Positions 27,826-37,456 of a stretch of 64,000 nt of DNA are shown here, piece by piece. Made by a program: the position numbers and the translations under genes. Below the pieces are notes generated by a model. It saw only the letters and a list, made by a program, of their open reading frames with translations, was not told the origin of the DNA and did not search any database. Source of the stretch: Sulfuricurvum sp. PD_MW2 (GTDB lineage Bacteria > Campylobacterota > Campylobacteria > Campylobacterales > Sulfurimonadaceae); contig NZ_NSIU01000006.1 of assembly GCF_002633015.1 (NCBI RefSeq), positions 1 to 64,000 of the forward strand, in the 5' to 3' direction. Each line of letters starts with the position of its first letter. The first letter of the stretch is position 1.

Positions 27826-28457
27826 TGTCGTACAATCCCCCATACTGAGATATTTAGATCGCCTTTGAGTTTTTCATTTGCAGTGATATTAAAATCGTGC
27901 AAATCAACAACTAACTGACTTTGTTCGAGTGCATTGATGAATTTTAATGTGTTTTTATACGGTGCTTCAGAACTGATAGCAATATCGAGAACATGACCAA
28001 ATGAACTGTTGTCTGTTTGTAATGTATTTCTGAATTTGGCCAATTTGACTTTATTATCACGGGCATAACGCGATATTGAGTCTAAGTAAGCGCCCCATAC
28101 TTTTTCGTCATAATACAACGATGAAATTTGTTCGAGTTGCTCTTTAATATAAGTGTTGTACTGGATATAAAGAGCATGCTGATGTTCTAAGTCAACGGTT
28201 TGCTGCTCTAATTGAGTAATTTTTTCTGGTGGATTCGCAGCTAAGTATTGCTTGTCTATATTTAAATCTGTCTCAACCCGAACAGCTTTTTCATGGGACA
28301 CTTTGAAACTTGCTTCCGCACTTTCCCAAAGCATTAAATACGAAAATGCAAATAAAGATGCAAACATGATAATGAAAAGCATCATTTTGTCGCGATCACT
28401 TTTATGTGATAGCGATTGATCTAGAGTGTAAAGGTAGTCTTCAATTTGTACTTTCAT
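27822..28457 (-). CDS. PilO/MshJ-like inner-membrane protein
   Basis: 211 residues with a short cytoplasmic start, one transmembrane segment (~26-44), a long coiled coil (~50-105) and a C-terminal ferredoxin-like domain, the layout of PilO and MshJ. It would pair with the MshI-like protein in the inner-membrane alignment complex. Overlaps mshI-like and mshK-like genes by 4 bases each. Confidence 0.78.
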   Translation of the reverse strand: MKVQIEDYLYTLDQSLSHKSDRDKMMLFIIMFASLFAFSYLMLWESAEASFKVSHEKAVRVETDLNIDKQYLAANPPEKITQLEQQTVDLEHQHALYIQYNTYIKEQLEQISSLYYDEKVWGAYLDSISRYARDNKVKLAKFRNTLQTDNSSFGHVLDIAISSEAPYKNTLKFINALEQSQLVVDLHDFNITANEKLKGDLNISVWGIVRQ

Positions 28458-29992
28458 TTGATTACCGCCTTAAGTTCACTAAGGTAAGATTTTTGCTCTT
28501 CATCATAGGAAATGAGTTCGAGATTAAAGGTATATTGATTGCGTTTGGCATCTGTCAAGTGTTTGAGTAATGCCGTAATATCTTGTGTGCTTGAGGATGT
28601 TAGACCAAAAGTAAATACTTTAGTATTATTCAGATCTTCGGTATAACCAATGGTTTTGAGTTGTACACGATACTGATTGAAACTCCGTGTGAAATCAGCC
28701 AAAATCTTGGCTTTCATCGGATAATCTACTTTTTTCTCATGAACTTTCACCAGAGTGTCTTGTTTTTGTTTATATGCCGATTTTTGTTCGTCCAAACGTG
28801 TCTGTGCTGCATTTTTATTGGCGAGTTTTAGATTAACTGTTTGTTCGCGGGTTGTTTTTTCAATGTGCGTTTGCTCATACTCTTTGGTTAAAACGGCATG
28901 ATGGAATTCTTCAACATAAGAAAGTCCCCAATATACACCCGGATAGAGCAAAGCTGCAGCCAATGATGCTGCTGTGACAAGAATCAGCTTCCCGCTGTCA
29001 CGTTTTGCGAATGGAGGCGGGCGATGGAAAATAGTAAAATTGCATTCGTAGCGTTCATTCGCTTCGAGTCTTCCGTAAAGGTGCATCAGCTGATGTATCT
29101 GATCTACTCTTTGCCCATTGGTATTAAAACCAAAATCAAAATCAAAGGAAGCCGTTTTGATTCCCAGATAGGTTTGTGCATATTCATCGAGCCCAAGAAC
29201 TTTTCCGGCTCCTGTTCCTATGAAGATTTCATCAAATTTTTTGATATCGTACGCTCTTTTTGCATACGTCATAACATCGCTGATATGAAGGAAAATTTCA
29301 CCAAATAGTTTAATGAGATTTTTTTGATATTCAGGATTCGAAGTGTTCAATCCTTCATCCGCGATCATTGTTTCAAACGAATTAAGATCGATTTGTTCGC
29401 CTAAAAGTTCACAAAAGCGTTCATGCATTTGTTTGAGAGAAAATTTAAGCGATTTGGCGTAGATAAACTCTTGTTCGTTATAGATACAGAAAAAAGCGTC
29501 ATTTTCTTGAAAATAGATGTAACAATGAACATCGGTTGATTCGACAAGACCTTTGACATAGAGGGATTTAAGTAGTAAAGGAACAGGGACGATTTGATCA
29601 ATATATTTGAGTTTTTCGACCGAAGGGGAAAAATCTTGTTCCAAGTTGAGCGGATCAACTACGAAAACATGAAAAAATCGATCCCCTTCGCTACTTCTGT
29701 TAATGGCTTCAATATATTTGATATGGTACTCGATAGCCATATCCAATGCGAGTTCTTCATACACTTTGTTTTCAAGTGCATCGTAAACATCGTCTTCGGG
29801 GATATTTTTACTAATACCGATGAGTGTCGATATGAACCCTTTGGTATTTAAAAAAGATACGGCATATTGTTCTTTTGAAAATGCAGGAGAAGATGTCTTG
29901 GAAATAGTATTGAACGTTCCAACATAATAATCACCTTTATAAGGGTTTGCTGATACGATCGTTGAATAAGTTTGCTGTTTGGCTTTATTCAT
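28454..29992 (-). CDS. MshI-like pilus protein with PilM-like and PilN-like parts
   Basis: 512 residues. The N-terminal ~320 residues look like an actin-like PilM domain, with IFIGTGAGKVLGLDEYAQTYLG near 258-279. One transmembrane segment follows (~338-360), then a coiled coil (~365-430) and a small PilN-like C-terminal domain. This fused arrangement is that of MshI. It begins the MSHA-like run, 8 bases after the Csd4-like gene. Confidence 0.78.
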   Translation of the reverse strand: MNKAKQQTYSTIVSANPYKGDYYVGTFNTISKTSSPAFSKEQYAVSFLNTKGFISTLIGISKNIPEDDVYDALENKVYEELALDMAIEYHIKYIEAINRSSEGDRFFHVFVVDPLNLEQDFSPSVEKLKYIDQIVPVPLLLKSLYVKGLVESTDVHCYIYFQENDAFFCIYNEQEFIYAKSLKFSLKQMHERFCELLGEQIDLNSFETMIADEGLNTSNPEYQKNLIKLFGEIFLHISDVMTYAKRAYDIKKFDEIFIGTGAGKVLGLDEYAQTYLGIKTASFDFDFGFNTNGQRVDQIHQLMHLYGRLEANERYECNFTIFHRPPPFAKRDSGKLILVTAASLAAALLYPGVYWGLSYVEEFHHAVLTKEYEQTHIEKTTREQTVNLKLANKNAAQTRLDEQKSAYKQKQDTLVKVHEKKVDYPMKAKILADFTRSFNQYRVQLKTIGYTEDLNNTKVFTFGLTSSSTQDITALLKHLTDAKRNQYTFNLELISYDEEQKSYLSELKAVIK

Positions 29993-30000
29993 CCTCTATC

Positions 30001-31293
30001 CTATTTAAAATGTACCAAAATCATTCCGCAAAAGCGATTTTGTTGGTAAAACTCGATCCTATAACTCTTATTAGAGGTATCAACCGCGTATTTTGAGTCT
30101 AGATCTTTCAATTCTATTTGGACGTTACTTTCATCTTTTAGTCCATTTTGGGTAAAACCGATAATGTTTACTCTTGTCTCTTTCTCTGCATTGAGTACTT
30201 TAAAATCGGCACTTACCCAAAAATCTGTAGCCAATTGGATTTTTTCCAATTTTCCATCTACCGATACAGTAACCGTTTCCGAACAAAATTCTTTTACATG
30301 ATAACTCGGGATAAAAGTACTTATCTTTTTGTTACCGATATAAATATCATATTGCCCGTTATTCTTTTGAATATTCCCCAAGGGATGGGCAAATTTGAAC
30401 TCGTTCTTATCCGATTGTAGCGGAATGAAACTTAAACTGTTTTTTAAATTTTGTAGATTTAAATAAAAATCGTTGTTAATAGTTAAGGTTCCATAATCGT
30501 TGAGTAATTTTTGGATGGTTTCTATATTTAATTCAAATGGACGTTCATATTTAATGCCCATTAAGTTCATGTAGCATTCAATGGCACGCAATTGATAGAA
30601 AACTTTTTCATGCAAGGTTGGAAGATGTTTGCTTGTTTCTATGGCAAATGCCGGTTTGTTATGTGAAATCGCAAAAAAGGTTAATGAGTGCTGCATAGCC
30701 TCATCGTCTGAACGTGTATTCGTATTACGTACATCAAAGAAATGGTGGTCTTCGATTAATGCGTGATTGAGCTCATAGTTGACTTTCGAAGCAATTTCTT
30801 TTAAATTTCCGTAAGGATGCTCAGAATCAAGTGAGCCTTGATCGATAACACAGGTTTGTCCCCAAGCATTTGGATTAAAGATGGTATTAAGGTGTTCCTT
30901 TCGATAAAAACCATGACCGTCATGAAGGTTTAAGATTAATCCTACTTGTTTTTGCGTAATAATTTTCTGTATCTCACGCACACTCTCAAGATCGGGATCA
31001 TTTGGATCAATATTGGCAAATTTGCGATTCATATCACCGTTTATACCGCGATTATTTTGTTGAATGCTGGGCCGATTCAAATCAGGTATAATCCAAAGAT
31101 TCCCTTCATTAATAGTGTAATAACGGGCTAAAATAGCCGCAGAAAAGTACCCTCCCGGTTCATTTCCATGTATTCCACCAATGACAAGCAATGTTGGTGA
31201 TTTGAGTGGATCGGTCTCTTTTTTAATAAAATTAAAAGGGAGAGCATAAAGAGAAGTCATGAATAATAACGAAAGAAGTACGGAAAAATACAT
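30001..31293 (-). CDS. Periplasmic zinc carboxypeptidase, Csd4/Pgp1 type (M14/M99)
   Basis: Csd4 and Pgp1 trim peptidoglycan tripeptides to dipeptides and set helical cell shape in Helicobacter and Campylobacter. The 430 residues have a signal peptide (~1-17), a carboxypeptidase core with His42 and Glu45 (GGIHGNEPGG) and a likely third ligand His124 (NLHDGHG), and two C-terminal beta domains (~250-430) as in Csd4. As I recall, H. pylori Csd4 has Gln at the His42 position, so this copy looks more canonical. It follows the Csd6-like gene by 3 bases. Confidence 0.85.
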   Translation of the reverse strand: MYFSVLLSLLFMTSLYALPFNFIKKETDPLKSPTLLVIGGIHGNEPGGYFSAAILARYYTINEGNLWIIPDLNRPSIQQNNRGINGDMNRKFANIDPNDPDLESVREIQKIITQKQVGLILNLHDGHGFYRKEHLNTIFNPNAWGQTCVIDQGSLDSEHPYGNLKEIASKVNYELNHALIEDHHFFDVRNTNTRSDDEAMQHSLTFFAISHNKPAFAIETSKHLPTLHEKVFYQLRAIECYMNLMGIKYERPFELNIETIQKLLNDYGTLTINNDFYLNLQNLKNSLSFIPLQSDKNEFKFAHPLGNIQKNNGQYDIYIGNKKISTFIPSYHVKEFCSETVTVSVDGKLEKIQLATDFWVSADFKVLNAEKETRVNIIGFTQNGLKDESNVQIELKDLDSKYAVDTSNKSYRIEFYQQNRFCGMILVHFK

Positions 31294-31296
31294 GAA

Positions 31297-32247
31297 TTAT
31301 TCTTCCGTTAGGATCGAGATCGATTGATTCGGATTGAGCCGAACTAAAAGCGATTTTTCTCCTTCAAACTTATGGCTATCACTAATATAGAGTTGATTGA
31401 ATGTTACCCAAAAAAGGTTTCGTTTTTCACCCGGATAAGGGATGATATTGAGGTGATCCAAAAGAATGGATTTATCCTCGTTTTTGCTAAAAATCCGTTC
31501 TTTATAGGCTTTGAACTGCGCCAAATTCATCCCGTCAGCTCGTTTGAACGAAGGGTCATAGGAAGCTAGATAGGTATCAAGATCATTATAGGTCCACGCA
31601 TATTTCCATTGATGTAAACCGGCGATAATTGCGGAATATGAGGATGGACTTACCCCTTGTTTCAATGAAGAATCAATGATTAAAAGGGTGTTGGCTGGAT
31701 TAATGGTTTGATCAAGCTGTATCAAATCGTTGTTGTTGATGGCGATACACCCTTTTGTGAAAGGGTCGCGTGTTCCGCTCAAAGGGACACCATGAACCCA
31801 TATTCCAGTACCGTTTTTTCCGCGGATACGGTCATAAAGATTCGGATACGACGTTACGAATGCCATCGGTCCGTAAAACGGGTCAACTTGCCGTTTTCTT
31901 TCAACGAGAGTATAAATGCCGATAGGGGTTTTAAGATCACCTGCAGCAAGTTTATCTCCTGCATTTTTTCCGGTAAAAGCGTTGAACCGTTTTTTGAGTG
32001 AAAAATGTTTTTGGGCATCAGGCATATAGAGCTCCAAAATTCCCTTGTCTTTGCTGCATGCCAATAATGAGCATGTGCGTTCAAAATAACCGAAGCGAAG
32101 GTCTTTATTAAAAAGTGTCCCCGCCCAATACGATGGGATATTCATTTGAGAATCAAATAGTTTTTTTCCGCCGCTTTTGTAAAACATAAGACTCTCAGCA
32201 GAGAAAAGAGATGTTGCCAATAAAGAAATTAAGAGAGGTTTTACCAT
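31297..32247 (-). CDS. Periplasmic YkuD-fold enzyme, Csd6/Pgp2 type
   Basis: Csd6 and Pgp2 are L,D-carboxypeptidases that cut tetrapeptides to tripeptides and set helical cell shape; the fold is that of L,D-transpeptidases. The 316 residues have a signal peptide (~1-17), a catalytic domain with His152 (WVHGVPLSG) and Cys167 (TKGCIAINN), and an NTF2-like C-terminal domain (~205-316). Its product is the substrate of the Csd4-like enzyme encoded next. It overlaps era by 7 bases. Confidence 0.86.
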   Translation of the reverse strand: MVKPLLISLLATSLFSAESLMFYKSGGKKLFDSQMNIPSYWAGTLFNKDLRFGYFERTCSLLACSKDKGILELYMPDAQKHFSLKKRFNAFTGKNAGDKLAAGDLKTPIGIYTLVERKRQVDPFYGPMAFVTSYPNLYDRIRGKNGTGIWVHGVPLSGTRDPFTKGCIAINNNDLIQLDQTINPANTLLIIDSSLKQGVSPSSYSAIIAGLHQWKYAWTYNDLDTYLASYDPSFKRADGMNLAQFKAYKERIFSKNEDKSILLDHLNIIPYPGEKRNLFWVTFNQLYISDSHKFEGEKSLLVRLNPNQSISILTEE

Positions 32248-33119
32248 TCGTACCCTAAGTCTGTTAGAAATTTTTTATCACTTGTCCACCCTTTTTTAAC
32301 AGAAACAAAGAGTTCAAGGTAGACGGGTTTTGAAGCTAAGCGTTCGATTTTTTCGCGAGCATTTTGTCCGATTCGTTTGATAGCAGCTCCCCCTTTTCCG
32401 ATAATGATCCCTTTTTGAGAATCTTTTTCGACGATGATGGTCGCGCGAATATGCTCAATAGGCTCATCTTCATCAATTTTATCAATAATTACGTCCGATT
32501 CATAAGGGATTTCATCGCTGATATTATCAAAGATTGCTTCGCGGATGAACTCTTTGTATATCGTTCGGATCATCTCGGTCGTGATATCTTCCGGATCATA
32601 AAGATAAGGTGATTCCTCTAGGTGTTTTACGATGGTATCCAGTAGATCTTTTTTCCCGACATTTTTGTTTACCGACATAGGTATGAGAGCTAAAAAATGG
32701 TCGCTGAAACGGTTGTATTCTCCAATTTTTTTTAGGAGATCAGCTTGTGAAATTTGATCAATTTTACTTAAAACAATGATATGTTTGCGTTTATCGGAAT
32801 TGAGTTCCAAAAATTTTTCATAGTGGATCGTTTTGTCGGATGCCGGCGCGAGATAAACGACGAGATCACAATCACCGATAGCTTTGAGTGCTTCTTCTAA
32901 CATATATTGGTTAAGCAGTTTTTCTGCTTGGTGAAGTCCCGGAGTATCGACAAAAATGATTTGATCGTCATTATGCATGACGATCGCATTGGAGCGCTTA
33001 CGTGTAGCGTTCGCTTTTTGGCTTACAAGGGCGATTTTTTCACCCAAAATCCAGTTCATTAAGGTACTTTTACCTGCATTTGGACGTCCGACAAGAGCGA
33101 CGAAGCCAGCTTTATTCAT
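32241..33119 (-). CDS. era: GTPase Era
   Basis: A GTPase that binds 16S rRNA and assists 30S ribosome maturation, 292 residues. G1 GRPNAGKST (~10-18), G3 DTPGLH, G4 SKID and a C-terminal KH domain (~215-285, GIIIGKGGAAIKRIG) are present. The ATG at 33119 has AAAGGGAT upstream; a longer in-frame start at 33158 would run into hslU and add non-homologous residues. Confidence 0.95.
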   Translation of the reverse strand: MNKAGFVALVGRPNAGKSTLMNWILGEKIALVSQKANATRKRSNAIVMHNDDQIIFVDTPGLHQAEKLLNQYMLEEALKAIGDCDLVVYLAPASDKTIHYEKFLELNSDKRKHIIVLSKIDQISQADLLKKIGEYNRFSDHFLALIPMSVNKNVGKKDLLDTIVKHLEESPYLYDPEDITTEMIRTIYKEFIREAIFDNISDEIPYESDVIIDKIDEDEPIEHIRATIIVEKDSQKGIIIGKGGAAIKRIGQNAREKIERLASKPVYLELFVSVKKGWTSDKKFLTDLGYEW

Positions 33120-33129
33120 TTTTATCCCT

Positions 33130-34458
33130 TTAAAGAATATATCGTGCGAGGTCTTCATCCTCTACGAGCGGTTCTAAGATTGTATTGACCATGGTTTCTG
33201 TAATGTTGATAGTGCAGTTATGATACGAATGCGCATTAAAACTGATATCTTCCAATACTTTTTCTACTACCGTATGCAGTCTGCGTGCACCGATATTTTC
33301 TGTTTTTTCATTCGCTCTTTGTGCAAATCGAGCCATAGCCAAAATAGCAGCATTATCAAAGGTCAAAGAGACATCCTCAGTTGCAAGAAGTGCTTTGTAT
33401 TGTTCCAATAATGAGTTTTTCGGTTTTGTAAGAATGAGACATAGGGCCTCTTCATTAAGCGGTTCAAGTTCAACCCGTAGAGGAAATCGACCTTGCAGTT
33501 CAGGAATGAGGTCGCTTGGTTTGCTTACATGAAATGCACCTGCCGCAATGAAAAGGATATGGTCTGTTTTGATAGAGCCGAATTTAGTCGATACGATACT
33601 TCCCTCTACAATCGGGAGCAAATCACGTTGTACACCCTCTTTGCTCGGGTCATTTCGTCCGTCACTACGAGAACTTACAGCAATTTTATCAATTTCATCG
33701 AGGAAAATAATCCCTCCGTCTTCGGCTCGTCTAAGGGCTTCTTGCTTGATTTGATCATAATTGAGAAGTTTCTCGGCGGCTTCTTGGCGTAAAATTGTTT
33801 TTGCTTCAGCGATGCGAAGCTCTTTTTTGCTTTCTTCTTTTCCAATAACAGAAAACATTTTGGAGAAAGATTCTTGGACACGGGCGATTTCAGGAGGCAT
33901 ATTTGTATCGTTAAACTCGATACCTCGTGAAGAAATTTCTATTTCAACCAGGTGCTCATCCATTGTACCGTTAAGAATTTTCTCTTTTAGTTCACTTTTC
34001 GCAGACTCATACTCAATTTTTTCATTATCGGTTGCGAAACGGGACGGTTCGCGAAGGAATTTTTGACTTAATGTTTCTGTCATGTAATGTTCAATTGCTT
34101 CTTTGTTGTGTTCATGATGTTCCGCTTTCACCATCGATAATGATGTCATGACCAAATCACGAACCATCGATTCGACATCGCGTCCGACAAAACCAACTTC
34201 AGTGTATTTACTGGCTTCAACTTTGATAAAAGGGAGCTGCATCATTTTGGCAAGTCTGCGGGCAATTTCTGTTTTACCGACTCCGGTTGAACCTATCATT
34301 AGAATGTTTTTCGGCATGATCTCATCTTGTAACGCTGGATCAAGCTGTAATCTGCGGTATCGGGTTCGAAGGGCTAGAGCGATTGTTTTTTTTGCGGCAT
34401 TTTGACCGATAATGTGTTGATCCAAGTAGTTGACGATGTCATGAGGGGTCATATTCAT
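33130..34458 (-). CDS. hslU: ATP-dependent protease ATPase subunit HslU
   Basis: The AAA+ unfoldase of the HslUV protease, 442 residues. Walker A GSTGVGKTEIARRLAK (~56-71), Walker B IIFLDEIDKIA (~249-259), the intermediate I-domain between them and the conserved C-terminal end that docks into HslV (..DLARYIL). It lies 4 bases after hslV. Confidence 0.96.
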   Translation of the reverse strand: MNMTPHDIVNYLDQHIIGQNAAKKTIALALRTRYRRLQLDPALQDEIMPKNILMIGSTGVGKTEIARRLAKMMQLPFIKVEASKYTEVGFVGRDVESMVRDLVMTSLSMVKAEHHEHNKEAIEHYMTETLSQKFLREPSRFATDNEKIEYESAKSELKEKILNGTMDEHLVEIEISSRGIEFNDTNMPPEIARVQESFSKMFSVIGKEESKKELRIAEAKTILRQEAAEKLLNYDQIKQEALRRAEDGGIIFLDEIDKIAVSSRSDGRNDPSKEGVQRDLLPIVEGSIVSTKFGSIKTDHILFIAAGAFHVSKPSDLIPELQGRFPLRVELEPLNEEALCLILTKPKNSLLEQYKALLATEDVSLTFDNAAILAMARFAQRANEKTENIGARRLHTVVEKVLEDISFNAHSYHNCTINITETMVNTILEPLVEDEDLARYIL

Positions 34459-34462
34459 CCGC

Positions 34463-34996
34463 TTATCCGAGCGTGAGCGTTTTGATATTATGGTTGGTAT
34501 AGATGCATAAATCGGCTGCGATGGAGAGACTCTCTTTGATCAATAACTCTTCATCCAACGTCGAGTGTTTTCTGAGTGCTCGAGCCGCTGAAAGTGCATA
34601 ACTTCCTCCGCTTCCAATCGCCGCTATTTCACCATCTTCAGGTTCTACGACATCTCCGTTTCCGGTAAGGATAAAAATATGCTCTTGGTTCAGTACAATC
34701 ATCATTGCTTCTAAACGACGAAGAACTTTATCTTTTCTCCATGCTTTGGAAAAATCGATAACCGCTTTGATAAGTTCGCCTTTGCGATGGGCTAAATGCT
34801 CTTCGAACATATCAAAAAGGTTAAATGCGTCTGCCGTAGAACCGGCAAATCCGGCCAGAACTTCACCGTTGTGAAGTGTACGGATTTTGGTTGCGTTATT
34901 TTTCAGGACGGTTTGACCGAATGTGACTTGACCATCTCCGCCGATAACGGCTTTGTTCTTCCCTTTATAGGCTAGGATGGTCGTTGCATCAAACAT
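34463..34996 (-). CDS. hslV: ATP-dependent protease peptidase subunit HslV
   Basis: The proteasome-like threonine peptidase that forms a dodecamer with HslU. The 177 residues begin M-F-D-A-T-T-I-L, so the catalytic Thr5 lies behind a four-residue leader rather than just behind Met; [10 protein letters not shown] and [10 protein letters not shown] are the family motifs. The same short leader is found, as I recall, in H. pylori HslV. It precedes hslU. Confidence 0.95.
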   Translation of the reverse strand: MFDATTILAYKGKNKAVIGGDGQVTFGQTVLKNNATKIRTLHNGEVLAGFAGSTADAFNLFDMFEEHLAHRKGELIKAVIDFSKAWRKDKVLRRLEAMMIVLNQEHIFILTGNGDVVEPEDGEIAAIGSGGSYALSAARALRKHSTLDEELLIKESLSIAADLCIYTNHNIKTLTLG

Positions 34997-35000
34997 TCAG

Positions 35001-35447
35001 TTACTCCCCTTTAATTTCAAGGTGGAGTGTCGCGTGGATACCGTGGCCAAGTTTTAGATCAAGATCATGTAACCCTGTCGTTTTAATCCCATGTTTGGCA
35101 TCAAGTTCTTTTTTATCGATCTCAATGTTGTGCTGAGCTTTTAATGCATCGGCAATCTCATCTTTTGTGACTGCACCAAAAAGGTGACCGGTATTGCCGA
35201 GTTTTTTCGTAATGGTCACTTTGATATCAGCGAGTTGGGCTTTGATAGCATTGAGACGCTCAATTTCTGCCGCTTCGTGGGCTGCTTTTTTCTTTTGTTC
35301 CGATTCGTATTTTTTTAATACTTCATTGGTTGCCGCAAGTGCCAACCCTTTACCGATCAAAAAGTTTTTGCCATACCCGTCAGCAACATCTTTGATCTCT
35401 CCGGCTTTTCCGACACCTTTGACATCTTTGGTCAATAATACTTTCAT
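35001..35447 (-). CDS. rplI: 50S ribosomal protein L9
   Basis: Large-subunit ribosomal protein of 148 residues, with the N-terminal rRNA-binding domain ([21 protein letters not shown].., 1-50), the connecting long helix (~41-75) and the C-terminal domain. Typical length. It sits 4 bases before hslV, within the argG run. Confidence 0.97.
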   Translation of the reverse strand: MKVLLTKDVKGVGKAGEIKDVADGYGKNFLIGKGLALAATNEVLKKYESEQKKKAAHEAAEIERLNAIKAQLADIKVTITKKLGNTGHLFGAVTKDEIADALKAQHNIEIDKKELDAKHGIKTTGLHDLDLKLGHGIHATLHLEIKGE

Positions 35448-35459
35448 TTTAATCCTTAG

Positions 35460-36200
35460 TTAACCGCGAACGATTTGTCCGCCATAAGCAATAATCCCGT
35501 GCGCAAGATTGGAAACTTTTGCATATCCCATATCAGAAAGAATTCGTTGGCAGTGAGCACTACGGCTTCCTACATGGCAATAAACAATGATATGCTCATT
35601 TTTGTCCAATTTTGATTCGTTCAGTGTTTGGAAAAAGCTGCTGGTAGGAACTAATACATCAGCCCCTGCGATGCGGCCCATTTTCCATTCCATCCACTCG
35701 CGTACGTCAACAATTTTGAATGTGACCATACCGAGTTCGCGAGCTTCTAAGAGCGCCGTTAATTCATCACTGTCAAGATCACTTTTATGCAAAAGCATCT
35801 CGCACTCTTCTTTGGTCAATCCGCGTGAGTGTTGATGGGTAACCTCTTCGATTCCCATTTCCATACGTACCGACGCTGCATATTCCGGTGTACAGAAAAT
35901 TTGGCAATGACATACTCCCTCTTCAGGGATCTCTTTTTCGATTGCTGTCGTACATGGACACATTCGGTTATCGGTACTTTGATATTTCCCGTCTACCTCT
36001 TCAACCATGTAACATGGACAGAAACGTTTACCGTACATCATTTTATTACGAGTAAGACCGAGCTGTACTCCCTCGTTTATCTCGTTTTGCGGGTTATAAA
36101 CCCAGTTAAACTGGTTAACAACTTTATCGGTAAATTTGACTGTTTTTTCGAGTTCCGCTTGGAACTCATCGGAATTCATATCTATTTTGATGATGCTCAT
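35460..36200 (-). CDS. Ferredoxin-thioredoxin reductase catalytic-like domain fused to rhodanese
   Basis: The ATG at 36200 has AAGGA 7 bases upstream; a longer frame would overlap argG. The 246-residue product has an FTR beta-type domain (~15-115) with the cysteine pattern C61-P-C63, C81-P-C83, C97-H-C99 plus C103, which in FTR holds a 4Fe-4S cluster and the active disulfide. Residues ~145-246 are a rhodanese domain with D165-V-R and the active-site loop starting C208 (CHVGSRS). No FTR variable subunit is encoded nearby. It may couple iron-sulfur electron transfer to sulfur or persulfide chemistry; function inferred only. Confidence 0.85.
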   Translation of the reverse strand: MSIIKIDMNSDEFQAELEKTVKFTDKVVNQFNWVYNPQNEINEGVQLGLTRNKMMYGKRFCPCYMVEEVDGKYQSTDNRMCPCTTAIEKEIPEEGVCHCQIFCTPEYAASVRMEMGIEEVTHQHSRGLTKEECEMLLHKSDLDSDELTALLEARELGMVTFKIVDVREWMEWKMGRIAGADVLVPTSSFFQTLNESKLDKNEHIIVYCHVGSRSAHCQRILSDMGYAKVSNLAHGIIAYGGQIVRG

Positions 36201-36210
36201 GGCACTATCC

Positions 36211-37428
36211 TTATTTGTTTTTTCGTGCTTTACCTGCGATAATAAAGCGTAGAGCGTTGAGTTTAATAAACCCGCCGGCATCTTTTTGGTCATAGACTGA
36301 ATCTTCTTCGAATGTACAATATTCCGGGTTGAACAATGATAAATCAGAACTGCGTCCGACAACCATCACATTACCTTTGTAGAGTTTCAAACGTACTGTT
36401 CCGTGGACATTTTGTTGCGTTTTATCGATAGCGGCTTGAAGCATTTCACGCTCAGGAGCAAACCAGAATCCGTTGTAAATGAGCTTCGCATAGCGTGGCA
36501 TTAACTCATCTTTAAGGTGTGCTTCTTCACGATCTAATGTCAAAGATTCGATGGCACGGTGTGCTTTGATCATAATTGTTCCACCCGGAGTTTCATAACA
36601 TCCGCGGCTTTTCATACCGACAAAACGGTTTTCGACAATATCGGCACGACCGATTCCATGACGTCCTGCGATAATGTTGAGTTGCTCAAGCATTACAGCC
36701 GGAGACAATGCTTTACCGTTCAAACTGACAGGATCTCCTTTTTCATAGCCGATTTCGATGTATTCAGGCTCATCCGGTGCATTTTGCGGAGATACTGTCC
36801 ATCTCCACATACTCTCTTCCGGTTCTGCCGCCGGATCTTCAAGAATACCGCCTTCATACGAGATATGAAGCAAGTTTGCATCCATGGAATATGGAGATTT
36901 TTTGCCGCTCATTTCGATTTTTATTCCGTGTTCTGCTGCATACGCAAGAAGTTTTTCTCTCGAATTCAAATCCCACTCACGCCATGGAGCGATGATCGTG
37001 AGCGAGCTGTTTTGTCCTAAATATCCCATTTCAAAACGAACTTGGTCATTTCCTTTCCCCGTTGCTCCGTGGCTTACTGCATCGGCACCTGTAATACGGG
37101 CGATTTCAGCTTGACGTTTCGCAATCAAAGGACGTGCAATCGACGTTCCTAAAAGATATTCTCCCTCATAAATTGCATTTGCGCGAAACATTGGGAAGAC
37201 ATAATCGCGTACAAACTCTTCACGAAGATCTTCGATATAGATGTTTTCAGGTTTGATTCCTAGGCTGAGGGCTTTTGCGCGTGCAGGTTCTACCTCTTCG
37301 CCTTGTCCGATGTCGGCTGTAAATGTGACGACTTCACATTTGTATTCATCTTGAAGCCATTTTAAAATAACACTGGTGTCCAACCCGCCTGAATAGGCAA
37401 GAACAACTTTTTTTACCTCTTTTTTCAT
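36211..37428 (-). CDS. argG: Argininosuccinate synthase
   Basis: Joins citrulline and aspartate with ATP in arginine synthesis. The 405 residues open with [19 protein letters not shown], the N-type ATP pyrophosphatase loop, and contain [14 protein letters not shown] near 117-130. The ATG at 37428 has AAGGA 8 bases upstream; the ATG three codons earlier would overlap that site. It heads a 17-gene minus-strand run with almost no gaps. Confidence 0.96.
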   Translation of the reverse strand: MKKEVKKVVLAYSGGLDTSVILKWLQDEYKCEVVTFTADIGQGEEVEPARAKALSLGIKPENIYIEDLREEFVRDYVFPMFRANAIYEGEYLLGTSIARPLIAKRQAEIARITGADAVSHGATGKGNDQVRFEMGYLGQNSSLTIIAPWREWDLNSREKLLAYAAEHGIKIEMSGKKSPYSMDANLLHISYEGGILEDPAAEPEESMWRWTVSPQNAPDEPEYIEIGYEKGDPVSLNGKALSPAVMLEQLNIIAGRHGIGRADIVENRFVGMKSRGCYETPGGTIMIKAHRAIESLTLDREEAHLKDELMPRYAKLIYNGFWFAPEREMLQAAIDKTQQNVHGTVRLKLYKGNVMVVGRSSDLSLFNPEYCTFEEDSVYDQKDAGGFIKLNALRFIIAGKARKNK

Positions 37429-37456
37429 ATTATGCATCCTTATCGTTGATACCCAT

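Noticed and set aside
35460-36362. 300-residue version of the FTR-rhodanese gene
   Set aside because: The added N-terminus would lie inside argG out of frame; the ATG at 36200 has a good ribosome site and starts the conserved part.
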